17,045 nt of DNA. It comes from Gammaproteobacteria bacterium. GTDB taxonomy: Bacteria > Aquificota > Aquificia > Aquificales > QOAS01. This document shows positions 1-7,202 of this stretch, one piece after another (positions within the stretch are counted from its first letter, which is position 1; each line of letters begins with the position of its first letter). The stretch covers positions 1 to 17,045 of the forward strand of contig QOAS01000177.1 of the NCBI GenBank assembly GCA_003972855.1, in the 5' to 3' direction. The translations under genes were made by a program, and so were the position numbers. Below the pieces are notes generated by a model that saw nothing but the letters and a program-made list of their open reading frames with translations, searched no databases and was not told the origin of the DNA.

Positions 1-234
1 AAAGGCTAATAAAAAGGTTAATAAAAAAAAGCATGAAGCGATAAGCTTTAATGTACGAAGTTTAACTTCTTTTAAGTTATCAAAAGATACTTTTACTAAA
101 AACCCTAAGCTTAAGCCATGATATGCTAAAATTAGACTTGCTCTAGTAAATGCAAGATTTATTTGATTAAATAGGTTGTTATAAATATTCATTGCAATTT
201 CTAATCTATCCTTGAAATTTTCTTCAACAGACAT
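1..234 (-). CDS. Partial small membrane protein, Pycsar-effector-like (PycTM/DUF5706 type)
   Basis: The gene is cut by the window edge. From ATG at 234 I read 78 codons without a stop. Residues 1-25 are charged and helical (starts MSVEENFKDRLEIAMN). A first hydrophobic stretch lies at about 32-49 (AFTRASLILAYHGLSLGFLV). A basic linker follows, then a second hydrophobic stretch from about 62 to the edge (KLIASCFFLLTFLLAF). This layout (short amphipathic N-terminus, an 'A-x-x-x-A-S-x-x-L-A-x-x-G' first membrane helix, then a second helix) resembles my recollection of PycTM/DUF5706 Pycsar effectors, which are membrane proteins triggered by a cyclic pyrimidine nucleotide. The start lies 7 bp after the stop of a cyclase-like gene on the same strand, as expected for a cyclase-effector operon. 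There is no strong ribosome-binding site. The sequence is very AT-rich. The family call is inference from a fragment; any small two-helix membrane protein is the alternative. Confidence 0.5.
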   Translation of the reverse strand, partial: MSVEENFKDRLEIAMNIYNNLFNQINLAFTRASLILAYHGLSLGFLVKVSFDNLKEVKLRTLKLIASCFFLLTFLLAF

Positions 235-241
235 TACTTAA

Positions 242-733
242 TTATTTTAACATTCCGAACCATTTAAAATTAGAGATATTTTTTGAATTTTTTATCAAAA
301 AAATTAAAGGGGAACCTATGCATTCCATAAAGTTATCCCCAAATTCTATACAATATAAATCTCCTAACCCGCCAACTATACGGAAATCTAATTTTAAGTT
401 TTTTCTTTTTAGGTTATTTAAAATTTCTTCTCTTAGAGTTTTCAAAAATTTTTCATTAATTTTTAATTTTGAGTTATAGGGTATTAAAATTATAATACCA
501 TCTCCTACAAATTTCACATTGAATTCGAGATTACAAACAAAATCTTTTAGAACTTTCAAGGTAATTAACAAAAAAATATAAATTTTATTTGCTGCTATTA
601 AGTTATTTTTATATATTATCCTTGATGAATCTTTTATATCTAAAAAAAATATAAAATATTTATTTTTTTTCGGAAAAAAACTCCTGTTGAGATTAAAAAT
701 TTCATAAAAAAAAACATGGGATTTAGTAAACAT
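242..733 (-). CDS. Class III nucleotide-cyclase-like protein (PycC-like), 163 aa
   Basis: This is a small, stand-alone cyclase-like domain with no membrane or sensor domain. Class III motifs are visible: a beta strand ending in the first metal-binding Asp (FFLDIKDSS, D32), the second metal Asp in VKFVGDG (D78), and the later FRIVGGLGD strand (R118) followed by ECIGSP (138-142). In short bacterial cyclases of this kind the last segment usually reads G-x-x-I-N-x-A-A-R. Here the Asn position appears to be Ile144 and the Arg position Lys148, so the transition-state residues look altered. The role inferred from its membrane-protein neighbour 7 bp downstream is synthesis of a cyclic-nucleotide alarm signal on phage infection; the product (cCMP, cUMP or other) cannot be read from sequence. 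It follows gltB by 34 bp on the same strand but is far more AT-rich, which suggests acquisition. ATG at 733 lacks a clear Shine-Dalgarno. A degenerate, inactive cyclase is possible. Confidence 0.6.
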   Translation of the reverse strand: MFTKSHVFFYEIFNLNRSFFPKKNKYFIFFLDIKDSSRIIYKNNLIAANKIYIFLLITLKVLKDFVCNLEFNVKFVGDGIIILIPYNSKLKINEKFLKTLREEILNNLKRKNLKLDFRIVGGLGDLYCIEFGDNFMECIGSPLIFLIKNSKNISNFKWFGMLK

Positions 734-767
734 TATTAGGAATTAATATCATAAACTAAAAGGAAAA

Positions 768-3700
768 TCAAACGCCAAAGAAACCTAATAGTTTCCTAAA
801 CCACTCGGGGTAGTTCTTTTCTTTTTCCTCTTTGCAGGTTTCCGAAGTTTCTTTTTCAACCTTTTCGGTTATTTCTTTTGCTTCCTTTAACCCTTTGTCG
901 GTGGGATTTTCTTCAGCCTTTTCCTCTATTTGTTGAATTTCCTCTCTCTCCAAGGGGAGGAATTCGCATTCGTCTATATCCGCAAAGGGGTCGGTAGTTC
1001 TCCTTTTGGTCTCGTAGGGAACAACAACTTTGAATAGGGGTTTGTATTTTTCCCAATTTTCCAGTATTTCTTTAGCCCAAAGGCTGTCGGTTTCTATGTA
1101 GTGTTTGTCTATCCAGTATTTTAGCTCTATTTCCGCCCTTTTATCGGTCAAAGGTAGGAGGAATACGTAACCTTTGTTTATTCTTTCTTCCAGTTTGCCG
1201 TCCAAGTCAAGCACATATGCCCTTCCGCCGGTCATTCCCGCGCCGAGGTTAAAGCCGGTTTTTCCTAAAACTATGACAACCCCTTCGGTCATGTATTCGC
1301 AACAGTGGTGTCCCGCACCCTCTATAACCGCTACCGCACCGCTATTTCTAATGGCAAAGCGTTCTCCCACCTTACCCGCAATAAATAGCTCTCCTCCCGT
1401 TGCACCGTAAAGGCAAGTGTTACCCGCCAAAACGAGGTCTTTGGTTTTACCGAGTTCCCACGGATAGGGTTTTATAACCACTTTTCCACCACCCAAACCT
1501 TTTGCCACGTAGTCGTTTGCCTCACCTATTAGGGTTACTTCAAAACCTTTGGGTAAAAATGCTCCGAAACTTTGTCCCGCGGTTCCTTTGAAGGTTAGTT
1601 TTATTTTTCCATCGTAGTCGGTTTCCAAAACGGTTTTCACAAGTTTAGTGGGAACGGTCCTATAGGTATTCCTTATGGGGTAGGTTTTGGAAATGTTCTT
1701 CTTGAGGTGTATGTCGTAAGAAAGTTCCTCCAATAGGACATCGTTAAAGTTAAAGTTGGGGTTGTCGTTTCTATAAACCTCACACTTTCTTGGTTTGCCT
1801 TTAGGCATATCCCTTAAAAGGGCTTGAACTTTTATCTTGGGTGCCTCGGGGTGTTTTTCCGCGGTATTATCCGCCTCAAGGAGGGAGTAATCCCCTATAA
1901 CCTCGTCAAGGGTTCTTATTCCGAGTTCCGCCATAAGTTCCCTTAAGTGCCAAGCAACCGCCAAGAAGTAAACGATTACATCTTCGGGATTACCTTTAAA
2001 CTTGAGGCGTAATTTTTCGTTTTGAGTGGCTACACCGGTGGGACATTTGTTGGTGTGGCATTGGCGTATCATTGCGCATCCTTCCGCTATCATTGCGGCG
2101 GTTCCAAAACCAAACTCTTCCGCTCCCATAATTGCCGCAATGAGAACGTCTCTTCCGTTTTTGAGTCCTCCGTCTACCCTAACCCTTACTAAGTGCCTTA
2201 GGTCGTTTTCCATTAGGGCTTTTTGGGTTTCCCAAAGTCCGTATTCCCAGTGGAGACCCGCATTTTTAATGGAACTGTAAGGGGAAGCCCCCGTTCCTCC
2301 GTCCCCACCCGATATTTGGACGATATCCGCATAAGCCTTGGCTACGCCGGCGGCAACCGTTCCAACCCCAACCTCCGAAACCAACTTAACCGCAACATGG
2401 GCGGAGGGGTTAGCCTGCTTTAGGTCGTGAATGAGTTGGGCTAAATCCTCTATGGAGTAAATGTCGTGGTGGGGAGGAGGGCTTATGAGTGTTACACCCG
2501 GTTTGGAGTGACGCAGTTTGGCGATGTATTCGTTTACCTTGTGTCCGGGAAGCTGTCCACCTTCGCCCGGCTTGGCACCTTGGGCTATCTTTATCTCTAT
2601 CTCTTTACCGTTTATTAGATATTCGGGGGTTACTCCGAAACGTCCGCTGGCAACCTGTTTTATGGAACAGTTTTTGAGAGTGCGGTAACGCTCGGGGTCT
2701 TCTCCACCTTCTCCCGAACACATTTTCATACCGAGTAGGTTGGAAGCTATGGCAAGGGTTTCGTGGGCTTCGGGCGAAAGGGCACCTATAGACATTCCCG
2801 GTATTACAAACCTTTTGAGGATACTTTCCACCGGTTCAACCTCGTCTATGGGTAAAGGTCTGCCTTTGGGTTTCACCTTAAGGAGGTCTCTGTAAAAGGT
2901 TGCCCTCCTTTGGGTAGCCTTTTTAAATTCCTCAAATTTTTCCTTAACCTTGGGGTCTTCTACGAATAATTTCTTCGCCAAGCGGTCGGGGTTTATCTTT
3001 CCCCTTTGGAGTTCCTCTTTGACATATTTTTCACCTAAGCGGGACATGGAGTGAACAGCCCTAACGACCTGTGCATTCCACGCGTGCCATTCACCCCGAC
3101 CTTGTTTCATTTCGCCGCTTTTTTCAACCGCGGTGTTGGGCTTGGAAGCTTTTTCTACAAAGGAGGAGTAAATCTTTTCTATATCTTCCAAACCGTAAGC
3201 CTCAACCGTAACGTTGGTGCCGGTAAAGTATTCGTCTATAAAGTCCTTGTTTAGGCAAACCGCATCAAAGATTTCCGCCGCTTGGTAGGAGTTTAGGGTG
3301 GATATACCCATTTTGGAGAGTATCTTTCTGACTCCCTCCTCAAGGGATTTAGTGTAGTTGGTAACCGCTTGGTGTATTTTGTTTTCCAAGGACGCTTCCT
3401 CGGGTAGGTTTTGGGGTTTTACCTTTCCTTCCTCAACGAGGGTTTTAACGGTTTCTATCGCCAAATAGGGGTGAACCGCACTGGCTCCGTAGCCGACGAG
3501 CATTGCGATGTGGTGGTCTTCTCTCGCTTCGCCGGTTTCTATTATGTAACTGGCTTTGTGGGCTAAACCTTTGCGGTTGAGGTATTGGAATAGTCCGCTG
3601 ACCGCCAAGAGGGAAGGTATGTATTTTTTCTCGGGAGACCAATCGCGATCGGAAAGAATCACTATTTGGGCGCCGTTTCTTATTTCCTCTTCAACCTTTT

Positions 3701-5471
3701 TAAACAGGTTGTCCAATGCGGTTTTTAAAGTCCACTCTTTGGGGTAAGTTGTGGAAACTTGGGCAACTTTAAGGGTGGGATTTTCTTTTATAGCCTCCAA
3801 CTGATGGGCGAGGAGTATGGGGCTTTCTATTTGCAACCTTTTGGCGTATTCGGGTTTTTCGTAGAGGAAGTTGGGTTTGTGTCCGAGGTTCATTTTGAGC
3901 GACATTACGACCTTTTCCCTTATGGGGTCTATGGGAGGGTTGGTAACCTGCGCAAATCTTTGCTTAAAGAACCTAAATAGGTTTGTAGGTTTCTCCCTCA
4001 AAGGCGGGAGGGGTGTATCGTCACCCATGGAGTAGGTGTAGATGTGTCCAGTTTCCGCTTGGCGTTTGATTATCTCCTCTATCTCCTCTTGGGAGTAGTT
4101 AAAGGCGACCCACCTCTGGGTTCTTTCTTCTTTATTCCCTTCGTAGGCTTTTATATCAAAAACTTTCCTCTTTTGGTCTACCAGTTTGGAGAGCCTTAGG
4201 AGGAATTTTTCTATCCACTCCCCGTAAGGTTTTTGGGAGGCGAGTTCCCTTAAAACTTCCTCGGTTTGTTTAATCTTACCCTCTTTTAGGTCTACGCTTA
4301 AGGTGTCCCCCGGTCCGAGCCTACCCCTTTGGACAACCTTTCTTTCGTCAATTTCCACCATTCCGACTTCCGAACCCACTATCAAAAGTCCATCCTCGGT
4401 AAGGATATAGCGTTCGGGTCTAAGCCCGTTGCGGTCTAAGTGTGCCCCGACAACCCTTTCCCCGTCGGTAAAGCAGATTGCGGCGGGTCCGTCCCAAGGT
4501 TTCATTAAAAGGGCTTGGTATTCAAAGAAATCCCTAACCTCTTGGGGTAGGTCGGAAATGTGTTCCCACGCGGGGGGAATGAGCATATTTATGGCGTGTT
4601 CGGGACTAAATCCCGCAAAAATCAAAAGTTCGTAAACCTTATCCAAAGATGCGGTATCGCTCTCGTCGTGTTTTATTATCGGTTTAAGCCAATCTTGATA
4701 CTCCCCAAAAACTTCGTGATAAAGTTCGTGCTGGAGGGTGTCCATCCAATTTCTGTTTCCGCGAATGGTGTTTATCTCACCGTTGTGGGCGAGCCACCTA
4801 AAAGGTTGAGCGAGATACCACTTGGGTAAGGTATTGGTGGAATACCTTTGGTGGAATATAACGAAGGAACTTTCAAAATCCTCATCCCTTAGGTCGGGAT
4901 AGAAGGTGTCCAAATAAGGGGCTATAAGCATTCCCTTGTAAACGATTACCTTGGTGGAGAGGGAGGCTATATAGAATTCGTCCTCGGTGAACTTCCTCTC
5001 TATAAATTTTCTAATAAGGTATAGTTTGAGTTCGGGATTTTCTACACCTTCGGTGTCTATCAAAATCTGCCACAGTTCGGGTTTTTCTCTGAAAGCTCCT
5101 ATACCGAGGGCTTCGTTGTCGTGGGGAACTTCCCTGTAAGTTAGGACTTTAAATCCAAACTCCTTGAGTTTTTCTTCAAGAACTTTAAAACCTTCGCTGT
5201 TTTTGGAGAAGATAAAGCCTACCGCCAAGTTATTTATATCGGAAATAGTCAATCCCTGTTTGTTTAAAAATTTTTTAAAGAACTTGCGGGGTATTTGGGT
5301 GAGAATTCCTACTCCGTCTCCGGTTTTTCCGTCCGCACCGACCGCTCCCCTGTGGGTGAGGTTTTTAACCGCCTCCACGCCGAGTTTTACTATTTGATGG
5401 GAACCTTTACCGTTTATATTGCAAAGAAATCCAACCCCGCAAGAGTCGTATCCTATGTTATTCCAAGCCAT
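768..5471 (-). CDS. gltB: Glutamate synthase large subunit (GltB), 1567 aa
   Basis: Makes glutamate from 2-oxoglutarate and glutamine amide nitrogen in the cytoplasm. Domain order is typical. An N-terminal class II amidotransferase has its nucleophile at Cys11 after a 10-residue propeptide (YDSCGVGF). A central domain follows, then the FMN-binding synthase domain (SGEGGEDPERY near 918, GGDGGTGASP near 1055). The [3Fe-4S] motif is CAMIRQCHTNKCPTG, Cys1132/1138/1143, spacing C-x5-C-x4-C. A C-terminal beta-helix domain starts near 1295. I chose ATG at 5471, not the upstream TTG at 5486, because GAGAGGTG at 5477-5484 is a well-placed ribosome-binding site for the ATG. Residues from about 1493 form an unusual acidic/Lys-rich tail ending YPEWFRKLLGFFGV. 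No gltD lies in the window, so the electron donor (NADPH through GltD, or ferredoxin) is undetermined. Divergent from the methyltransferase gene across 80 bp. Confidence 0.97.
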   Translation of the reverse strand: MAWNNIGYDSCGVGFLCNINGKGSHQIVKLGVEAVKNLTHRGAVGADGKTGDGVGILTQIPRKFFKKFLNKQGLTISDINNLAVGFIFSKNSEGFKVLEEKLKEFGFKVLTYREVPHDNEALGIGAFREKPELWQILIDTEGVENPELKLYLIRKFIERKFTEDEFYIASLSTKVIVYKGMLIAPYLDTFYPDLRDEDFESSFVIFHQRYSTNTLPKWYLAQPFRWLAHNGEINTIRGNRNWMDTLQHELYHEVFGEYQDWLKPIIKHDESDTASLDKVYELLIFAGFSPEHAINMLIPPAWEHISDLPQEVRDFFEYQALLMKPWDGPAAICFTDGERVVGAHLDRNGLRPERYILTEDGLLIVGSEVGMVEIDERKVVQRGRLGPGDTLSVDLKEGKIKQTEEVLRELASQKPYGEWIEKFLLRLSKLVDQKRKVFDIKAYEGNKEERTQRWVAFNYSQEEIEEIIKRQAETGHIYTYSMGDDTPLPPLREKPTNLFRFFKQRFAQVTNPPIDPIREKVVMSLKMNLGHKPNFLYEKPEYAKRLQIESPILLAHQLEAIKENPTLKVAQVSTTYPKEWTLKTALDNLFKKVEEEIRNGAQIVILSDRDWSPEKKYIPSLLAVSGLFQYLNRKGLAHKASYIIETGEAREDHHIAMLVGYGASAVHPYLAIETVKTLVEEGKVKPQNLPEEASLENKIHQAVTNYTKSLEEGVRKILSKMGISTLNSYQAAEIFDAVCLNKDFIDEYFTGTNVTVEAYGLEDIEKIYSSFVEKASKPNTAVEKSGEMKQGRGEWHAWNAQVVRAVHSMSRLGEKYVKEELQRGKINPDRLAKKLFVEDPKVKEKFEEFKKATQRRATFYRDLLKVKPKGRPLPIDEVEPVESILKRFVIPGMSIGALSPEAHETLAIASNLLGMKMCSGEGGEDPERYRTLKNCSIKQVASGRFGVTPEYLINGKEIEIKIAQGAKPGEGGQLPGHKVNEYIAKLRHSKPGVTLISPPPHHDIYSIEDLAQLIHDLKQANPSAHVAVKLVSEVGVGTVAAGVAKAYADIVQISGGDGGTGASPYSSIKNAGLHWEYGLWETQKALMENDLRHLVRVRVDGGLKNGRDVLIAAIMGAEEFGFGTAAMIAEGCAMIRQCHTNKCPTGVATQNEKLRLKFKGNPEDVIVYFLAVAWHLRELMAELGIRTLDEVIGDYSLLEADNTAEKHPEAPKIKVQALLRDMPKGKPRKCEVYRNDNPNFNFNDVLLEELSYDIHLKKNISKTYPIRNTYRTVPTKLVKTVLETDYDGKIKLTFKGTAGQSFGAFLPKGFEVTLIGEANDYVAKGLGGGKVVIKPYPWELGKTKDLVLAGNTCLYGATGGELFIAGKVGERFAIRNSGAVAVIEGAGHHCCEYMTEGVVIVLGKTGFNLGAGMTGGRAYVLDLDGKLEERINKGYVFLLPLTDKRAEIELKYWIDKHYIETDSLWAKEILENWEKYKPLFKVVVPYETKRRTTDPFADIDECEFLPLEREEIQQIEEKAEENPTDKGLKEAKEITEKVEKETSETCKEEKEKNYPEWFRKLLGFFGV

Positions 5472-5536
5472 GTTTTCACCTCTCAAGAATTAGTTTTGAC
5501 AAAAGGGGTAAAGGGTTTATTTTAAGTCCCCTCTCT

Positions 5537-5551
5537 TATAATGGTTTAACA
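5537..5551 (+). promoter_or_regulatory. Candidate -10 box for the restriction-modification operon; possibly leaderless mRNA
   Basis: A perfect TATAAT at 5537-5542 lies 9 bp before the only plausible early start codon of the methyltransferase (GTG at 5552). A start of transcription about 7 bp after the box would leave almost no leader. No good -35 sits at 16-18 bp; TTGACA at 5496-5501 is too far upstream and may belong to something else. Inference only. Confidence 0.35.
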
Positions 5552-6460
5552 GTGTTGTGCTTGGAGGGTAAAAAAAGTCTTTTAGAGCTCAACAAAATTT
5601 ACCCAAAAGATGCCATAGAGGGTTTAAAAGAGCTTCCGTCCAACTTTGCGGATATCATAATTGCTGACCCACCTTATAACATCGGCAAAGATTTTGGTGT
5701 CTTAAAAGAGAATTGGACAATAGAAGAATATATCGCATGGTCTAAGGAATGGATTAAAGAGGCTATAAGGGTTTTAAAACCAACGGGGTCTATGTTTATT
5801 TTTGGTTTTAGCGAGAATTTAGCTTACCTTTTTGTGGAAATACCTATAAATAAACGATGGTTAGTTTGGCATTATACAAATAAAACCGTTCCCTCCTTGA
5901 ATTTTTGGCAAAGGAGTCACGAAAGTATTATTCTTTGTTGGAAAGAGAGTTATATTTTCAACAGGGATTTAGTAAGAGAACCTTACACCAAAGGTTTTAT
6001 AAAAGTAGCGGGAAAGATAAGAGCTAATACTGTAGGAAGATTCAGTAAAGGTAATAAAACAACAATTTATAAAGCTCACGAGAAAGGGGCTCTTCCGAGA
6101 GATGTAATAAAAGTTCCCGCATTGGCGGGGGGAGCGGGTAACAAAGAGAGATGGTTTTTGTGCAAAACTTGTCAAGAAGTTTATCCTCCGAGCGAAAAAA
6201 AGAAACATTTGAAACACGAATTGGTTTTCCATCCTACCCAAAAGCCCGAAAAACTTATAGAAAAATTGCTTCTCTCCGCAAAGCCTAAACATGGAGGAAT
6301 AGTAGTAGTTCCCTTTGCGGGTTCGGGAACCGAATGTGTAGTGGCTAAAAAATTAGGTATGGACTTTATAGGCTTTGAAATTAATGAAGATTATATAAAA
6401 ATAGCCAATAAACGTTTGGAGGTTTTGCTTAATGAAAAAGGTAACTGCAAAGGATTTTGA
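5552..6460 (+). CDS. Beta-class DNA methyltransferase (N6-adenine or N4-cytosine), 302 aa
   Basis: Transfers methyl from S-adenosylmethionine to an amino group in DNA; here it probably protects the host from the overlapping nuclease. Catalytic motif IV is DPPY at 39-42 (IIIADPPYNIG), followed by a target-recognition region. The AdoMet-binding motif FAGSGT is at 255-260, preceded by FHPTQKP at 226-232. The order IV, then recognition, then I defines the beta class. The recognition region contains C204-x2-C207 and H219-x2-H222, a possible zinc site. The start is uncertain: GTG 5552, TTG 5555 and TTG 5561 are in frame and no Shine-Dalgarno fits any of them well; I took GTG because DPPY needs the upstream residues. 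The last 29 bp overlap the nuclease gene, implying coupled translation. Low GC compared with neighbours points to acquisition. The specificity, likely TCGA, is inferred from the partner. Confidence 0.9.
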   Translation: MLCLEGKKSLLELNKIYPKDAIEGLKELPSNFADIIIADPPYNIGKDFGVLKENWTIEEYIAWSKEWIKEAIRVLKPTGSMFIFGFSENLAYLFVEIPINKRWLVWHYTNKTVPSLNFWQRSHESIILCWKESYIFNRDLVREPYTKGFIKVAGKIRANTVGRFSKGNKTTIYKAHEKGALPRDVIKVPALAGGAGNKERWFLCKTCQEVYPPSEKKKHLKHELVFHPTQKPEKLIEKLLLSAKPKHGGIVVVPFAGSGTECVVAKKLGMDFIGFEINEDYIKIANKRLEVLLNEKGNCKGF

Positions 6461-7202
6461 AAATTTTCTTGCAAATTTGGACTTAAAAAAATATGAAAAG
6501 CTAAGGAATATAAAGACGGTTGAGCAGGATTTACCTAAAAAGCTAAATCCTTTATTCTTGTTATACGAAAAATATTGGGAAGAGAGGAGGTTTATGGATT
6601 ACGATAGTTTCTTTGAAATTTACTGGGATAGAAATATAAAGGAAATCTGTAAGTTTGCAAAAAAATACTTTTACGGATGCTCTTTGGAATTTGTTCAGGA
6701 AGGTTTTAAAGCAAGAATTTACAGAACTTGGATGTCTGTTCTTACACAATTTCACTTTCAGTATTTATGGGAAGACCTTTTTGGTAAAGATTATCCCCTT
6801 AAAGCAAGTGCAGAATTGGATATAAAGGGTGTAGATTCTTTAATAGCTTTTGGAAATTTTAGGATTGGAATACAAATAAAGAAAATAAGCTATAGGAAGG
6901 AAGCTTCTGAAAGAAGGTTTAAGTTAGGTAGAAAAGAAAAACAACTTATAGATAAAATTTGCGAAGTCCCTTATGTGGTTATAGATATAGCAGAATTGGA
7001 AAGGAAAATTGAAAGTAAAAGGGTGAAAGAAGAAAATAAAAAAATGTATGCTAAATTGTTATCCTTTTTTGAAAAATATTTAATTAAATTCCCCAATGGA
7101 TTTGTCATTTTTAAAAGGGATTACCTAAAAAGGGTTAAGGAAGCTATAGAATCTGCAATAGATTCTGATAAAGATAAAATTCCCTATGACTATTTCCTTT
7201 AA
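6432..7202 (+). CDS. TaqI-like type II restriction endonuclease, predicted target TCGA, 256 aa
   Basis: Cleaves unmethylated DNA. Recognised from close resemblance, as I remember them, to TaqI/TthHB8I: IKTVEQDLPKKLNP (27-40), FYGCSLEFV, then YRTWMSVLTQFHF. The catalytic region fits TaqI spacing: ELDIKGVD gives D130 and D135, and GIQIKK ends at K151. TaqI D137, D142 and K158 have the same intervals (5 and 16). The C-terminal NGFVIFKRDY also matches the family style. Length is similar to TaqI (about 260 aa). The ATG at 6432 lies inside the methyltransferase gene, with GGAGG at 6418-6422. The stop overlaps the mutL stop from the other strand. The gene is AT-rich compared with mutL. TCGA specificity is inferred from the family; near-absence of TCGA in the window supports it. 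It is the non-cognate methyltransferase class that is odd, not this gene. Confidence 0.88.
   Translation: MKKVTAKDFENFLANLDLKKYEKLRNIKTVEQDLPKKLNPLFLLYEKYWEERRFMDYDSFFEIYWDRNIKEICKFAKKYFYGCSLEFVQEGFKARIYRTWMSVLTQFHFQYLWEDLFGKDYPLKASAELDIKGVDSLIAFGNFRIGIQIKKISYRKEASERRFKLGRKEKQLIDKICEVPYVVIDIAELERKIESKRVKEENKKMYAKLLSFFEKYLIKFPNGFVIFKRDYLKRVKEAIESAIDSDKDKIPYDYFL

Noticed and set aside
5472..5486. TTG start 15 bp upstream for gltB
   Set aside because: It overlaps the ribosome-binding site GAGAGGTG that serves the ATG at 5471, and would add residues before the propeptide for no reason.
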